Shown: positions 61,101 to 64,000 of the stretch, one piece after another
Position numbering within the stretch: the stretch's first letter is position 1
Layout: each line of letters begins with the position of its first letter
Assembly (NCBI GenBank): GCA_037367405.1
Contig: JAZKJV010002956.1
Coordinates: forward strand, 1,054,001-1,118,000
Direction: 5' to 3'
DNA: 64,000 nt
Source: Ottelia alismoides
Lineage: Eukaryota > Streptophyta > Magnoliopsida > Alismatales > Hydrocharitaceae
Made by a program: the position numbers and the translations under genes
The notes under the pieces: generated by a model
The model's input: the letters and a program-made list of their open reading frames with translations, nothing else
The model's database searches: none
What the model was told of the DNA's origin: nothing

Positions 61101-61466
61101 TTTTCTGGTTTGAATATTTTATTAATTGTTGATTATATGCTTTTTACTCTCTTATTACATTTCCTTTATAATTAAAAATAAAAAATATTAAAAATCTCTA
61201 AAAACCACCAAAAATACATTTTATCATTTTTATCTTTTTAACTACTTCGTAGGCTCTTTTGAGCCAATCATTGCTCCTTGAGTTCGACCCTGGTCGCTAT
61301 ACCAGGATAAATAAATAGCGAAGACGGCTATTCGGATTTCATTTCTGATTACTTTTATTTGGTGGTCTCTTATTTTCTTGATTGATTGAATCTCTCTATT
61401 CGGGTTGCAACGACACCGAATATTTTTACCTTGCCCCGATAGTGAGTGGTTATTTCTCTGTTATCA
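58101..61466 (+). repeat. Element C 5' LTR (3366 bp)
   Basis: Starts TGATGAATCAGCATTC and ends CTGTTATCA three bases before the primer site. AT-rich U3 to about 58900, a C run (58930-58939), then a GC-rich promoter-like part with TATATAG at 59131-59137 and an AT-rich right third. The minus-strand frame 59559-59948 and plus-strand frames 59764-60208 lie in the GC-rich part and conflict with one another; no gene is called. Confidence 0.83.
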
Positions 61467-61469
61467 GAA

Positions 61470-61490
61470 TGGCACAGTTGCCGGGGAGCA
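61470..61490 (+). promoter_or_regulatory. Element C primer-binding site (tRNA-Asp type)
   Basis: TGGCACAGTTGCCGGGGA matches the Athila-type site at all but two positions (A for G and A for C in the centre); it lies three bases after the LTR. Confidence 0.85.
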
Positions 61491-62680
61491 CAGCTTAGTA
61501 GTCATTTTAGATTTTTCACAATTTTCATTTTCGCGGCTTTTCTGTAGATGCTTCTAGATATTTTATGTCTGATATTATGTGCTTATTTTTATAATAATCT
61601 GGTCTGACACATTTCTGTCTTGTTTTCTTGCAAGGGCCCGAGGACCGAGGCAGCTTTTTCGGAAGCCGAAGCAACCGCGGGAGTCGGAGGCAACTCTTTT
61701 CTGCATAGAGCTGCAGGAGAGCGTGAGGAGCTGAGCAGGAGTGCGGGAGCTGCGAAATAGCCGCGTAAATAACCGTAGAATAACCGTAGGATAGTTTAGT
61801 TTTACTTTCTCTGCAGACTATTTGATTGTTGTAATAATACAGGTACCAGGACATTCATAGACACTTGACATCCCGGGGGTCTGTTTCGCCGAGCACCAGT
61901 ATGCTTGGGGGACCCCACCGCTGTTTTGGTTTTCTCATTTTTCTTTTCTTTGATTTCACGTGGATTTCTATGCTTGAGCCCCTAGATCTAGGTTTTTATT
62001 TCGTGGAACTAGGTAGCATTAGGTCCAAAGCCCTAATAAAAATATATGTTCCTATAGATCACGCGTGGACTTAAACGAATAAAACAGTGTTTCACGACAA
62101 TAGGAGCTTTTGTTTAGGATGGTTCTTGCTTTTGCATCCATATAGATTAGTTTTAATTTATGCTCGGATCATAATTGCATGTAGACTGCTGGAGAAAGGT
62201 ACGCCTTCTATCTCGTGCATGCATCATGGATTTCCTCGCGCATCGTCTTTTCCGTCTTCCTCCCCCTGTTTTCTGGATTTAGGAATAAAAAGGAAAACGG
62301 AAAATTTATTAGACATTGTTTTCTTGAAAAATACCTAAAAACAAAAACAATAAAATTGGGACTACTAATCACACTTGACCCTAAAAGACACCTCACTTAA
62401 AAATCTATCTTGGGAATAGTAACCCCCTCCTTGTTTGGTTTGGATGAGCGAGAGAGTGATCCACATCCTAGGCTAGAGCCATATCTGATTTTTTTGACAG
62501 ACTATCGGCCTTTTATTCGGGACATTTTGTTAAGAGTATTGGATTCCTATCACCTCACGTAACCGCTCTGAAAGACTGACTTGATCACCTAAATAAAATT
62601 GACAAGATAATTGACCGAATCTTTACGGTCAGCAGCTCAGTGTTGAGTAGGTAAATCGGGAGTTTGCTTTCTCATATTGT
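61491..62680 (+). other. Element C leader
   Basis: Non-coding as far as can be seen. It includes a GC-rich patch at 61635-61760 (GGCCCGAGGACCGAGGCAG and on) that follows a splice-acceptor-like TTTCTTGCAAG, and a purine-rich CTTGGGGGACCCC near 61903. Such G-rich stretches are common in Athila leaders. Confidence 0.45.
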
Positions 62681-63983
62681 GTGTTTCCAGATCCCTTCCA
62701 CCTTCTTCATCTATCTTCTCCTCCATTTCTCTATCTTTCTCCCTCCCACCCTCCCTTCAGTTCTTTTCCTCTTCTGTATCCTTGGATGATGGACGCCCCT
62801 CACTTCTTGCCGACTTTTACGGTTTCTCCATCTTCTTCCCATAAGCTCAGTCAAACCTCGAGGGAGGTCGGATCTCTGACCGAGCTTCTGTTCCCTTCCT
62901 CCCCACCCTTTCATTCTTCTAGGCATGCTGCGCTAGACGTCTGCGAAGATCAGATTGAGCAGATGCGAGAACCAGACGATGCCATAGTTGGGTTGAGAGT
63001 GCACTCCGTACACGATCATAGAGAGCATATGAGAGTATAAGATGCCCCCAATGCCAGTATGATGGATGAGCAGATAGAGGAGGGAGCTGAGTCGGCTTCT
63101 ACATTAGATCCATTAATTCTAAATTTGGAGTTTATTCAAAGACTGCTGACATTTTCAGGGGAGATGCACAGGGAGCCTTATCTTCATCTGACTGCGAGGA
63201 GTTTTGCAAGAGACATATATATTCAGATACCATTGCCGAGGAGCTGATGCTGAAGAACTTCCCATTTATACTACAAAATAGAGCCACGAGATGGCAAAGG
63301 CGATTGGGAAGGAGATTCGCTAGGTGGGGATACTTACACCGAGAGTTTCTACAAAGATATTATCCCCAGCGTAGAGCAGATAGGATGCGGTCGTTGATCA
63401 TATATTATTCAGTAGACTCCCAGGAGCCAATGCATGATGCATGGCTGAGATTTCTTGACCACTTGAGGAGATTCCCCGATCACGGACTTTCACCGACAGA
63501 CCTCATCGAGATCTCCATGAGGGGATGACCGCTAATCAGATCGCACTGGTCATAACCTCATGTCACGGTTCACACCGCAGTTCTGACATTGAGTTACTTG
63601 ATGCCATCTCAAGATCACTTTCACAGAGCCCATCTTTACGAGATGTCGTAGTCGGGACAACACATGAGGATGTTGTAGTACCAGTTGGGTGTGCCACCAT
63701 ACCTGAGGATATAGCTTCTATACACCCGATCGAGGACTTGGATTCTGTTGTAGCACAGATGATGGAGGCGATAACTACCACAGTGGAGGTTCTGACTCGG
63801 AGTCTACTCGAGTTCCCGTTGATCTTCCAACTAGAATTCGAGTCAGCCCCAGAGTTTTTAGTCAACAAGTCTTGGATATCAGATCTTCTGATATTCCAGG
63901 AGATGGAGGAGCCCCCTCTACTACAGCCATCGATCCATCCACTTCAGTGTCCAGTCCCAAATGACTCAGCTTCCATTCTTTAG
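62681..63983 (+). pseudogene. Element C gag (frameshifted)
   Basis: Segments in three frames make up gag: 62681-63040 (N-terminal, low complexity), 63059-63247 (ends after LTFSGEMHREPY), 63247-63528 and 63525-63983. The third is clear retrotransposon gag: MLKNFPFILQNRATRW, FLQRYYPQRRADRMRSL, MHDAWLRFLDHLRRFPDHGL. Frame changes near 63170 and 63515 separate them. The last 152-codon frame starts MTANQIALV, matching the usual continuation, and then runs open as an acidic, Ser/Thr-rich stretch. Gag forms the particle that packages element RNA; this copy is inactive. Confidence 0.75.
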
Positions 63984-64000
63984 AGATACTTCTTGGATTC

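Larger units (their letters stand above)
58101..64000 (+). mobile_element. Athila-like element C, 5' part (runs off the window)
   Basis: A complete 5' LTR (58101-61466), a tRNA-Asp-type primer site, a leader and a decayed gag are visible; pol and the 3' LTR lie beyond the window. The LTR is the same family and nearly the same length as that at 43874-47235, so this is a sister of G1. Confidence 0.82.

Overview
This window is intergenic DNA of a flowering plant. I found no host gene, rRNA or tRNA that I can support. The evidence is the base composition (AT-rich throughout), plant-type long terminal repeat (LTR) retrotransposons primed by initiator tRNA-Met or tRNA-Asp, a Mutator-like element with a 9-bp target duplication, and a hAT-like element. 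A large repeat-rich genome is likely, and a monocot is plausible because the Ty1/copia LTRs start like those of the Angela/BARE group. The species cannot be fixed from this sequence.

Layout. Positions 1-5923 hold a minus-strand copia element (C1), cut by the window edge and by an internal deletion. It sits inside the pol region of an old Athila-like Ty3/gypsy element (G1). G1 continues at 5924-8364, is interrupted for 32.7 kb, resumes in the middle of integrase at 41072, and ends with a 3' LTR at 43874-47235. The interruption is a hAT-like transposon (8365-41071) that itself carries two insertions. One is a Mutator-like element (8520-9732; duplication TAAATAATA) with a very GC-rich tandem-repeat core. 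The other is a long pol-less gypsy derivative, E3 (10415-39904; duplication GGTAT). E3 carries two further copia elements: M on the minus strand (12251-22784; duplication ACGGG) in its 5' LTR, and P on the plus strand (24603-35203; duplication CCATC) in its internal region. Positions 47236-57715 hold a second Athila-like element (G2) with decayed protease, reverse transcriptase, RNase H, integrase and a 3' LTR. Positions 57716-58100 are unassigned. From 58101 to the end lies the 5' LTR, primer-binding site, leader and decayed gag of a third Athila-like element.

Function. Every retroelement reading frame is broken by stops or frameshifts, so none can supply its own proteins. P nevertheless has nearly identical LTRs (about 14 substitutions in 2.65 kb by eye) and perfect target duplications. 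It shares coding lesions with M, so this copia lineage appears to move as a defective, trans-supplied element that keeps its signals (primer site, polypurine tract, TATA box, leader, putative leader intron) and not its genes. M and P form a roughly 10.5-kb imperfect inverted repeat with a 1.8-kb spacer. All identifications come from reading the sequence; no alignment or database search was run.
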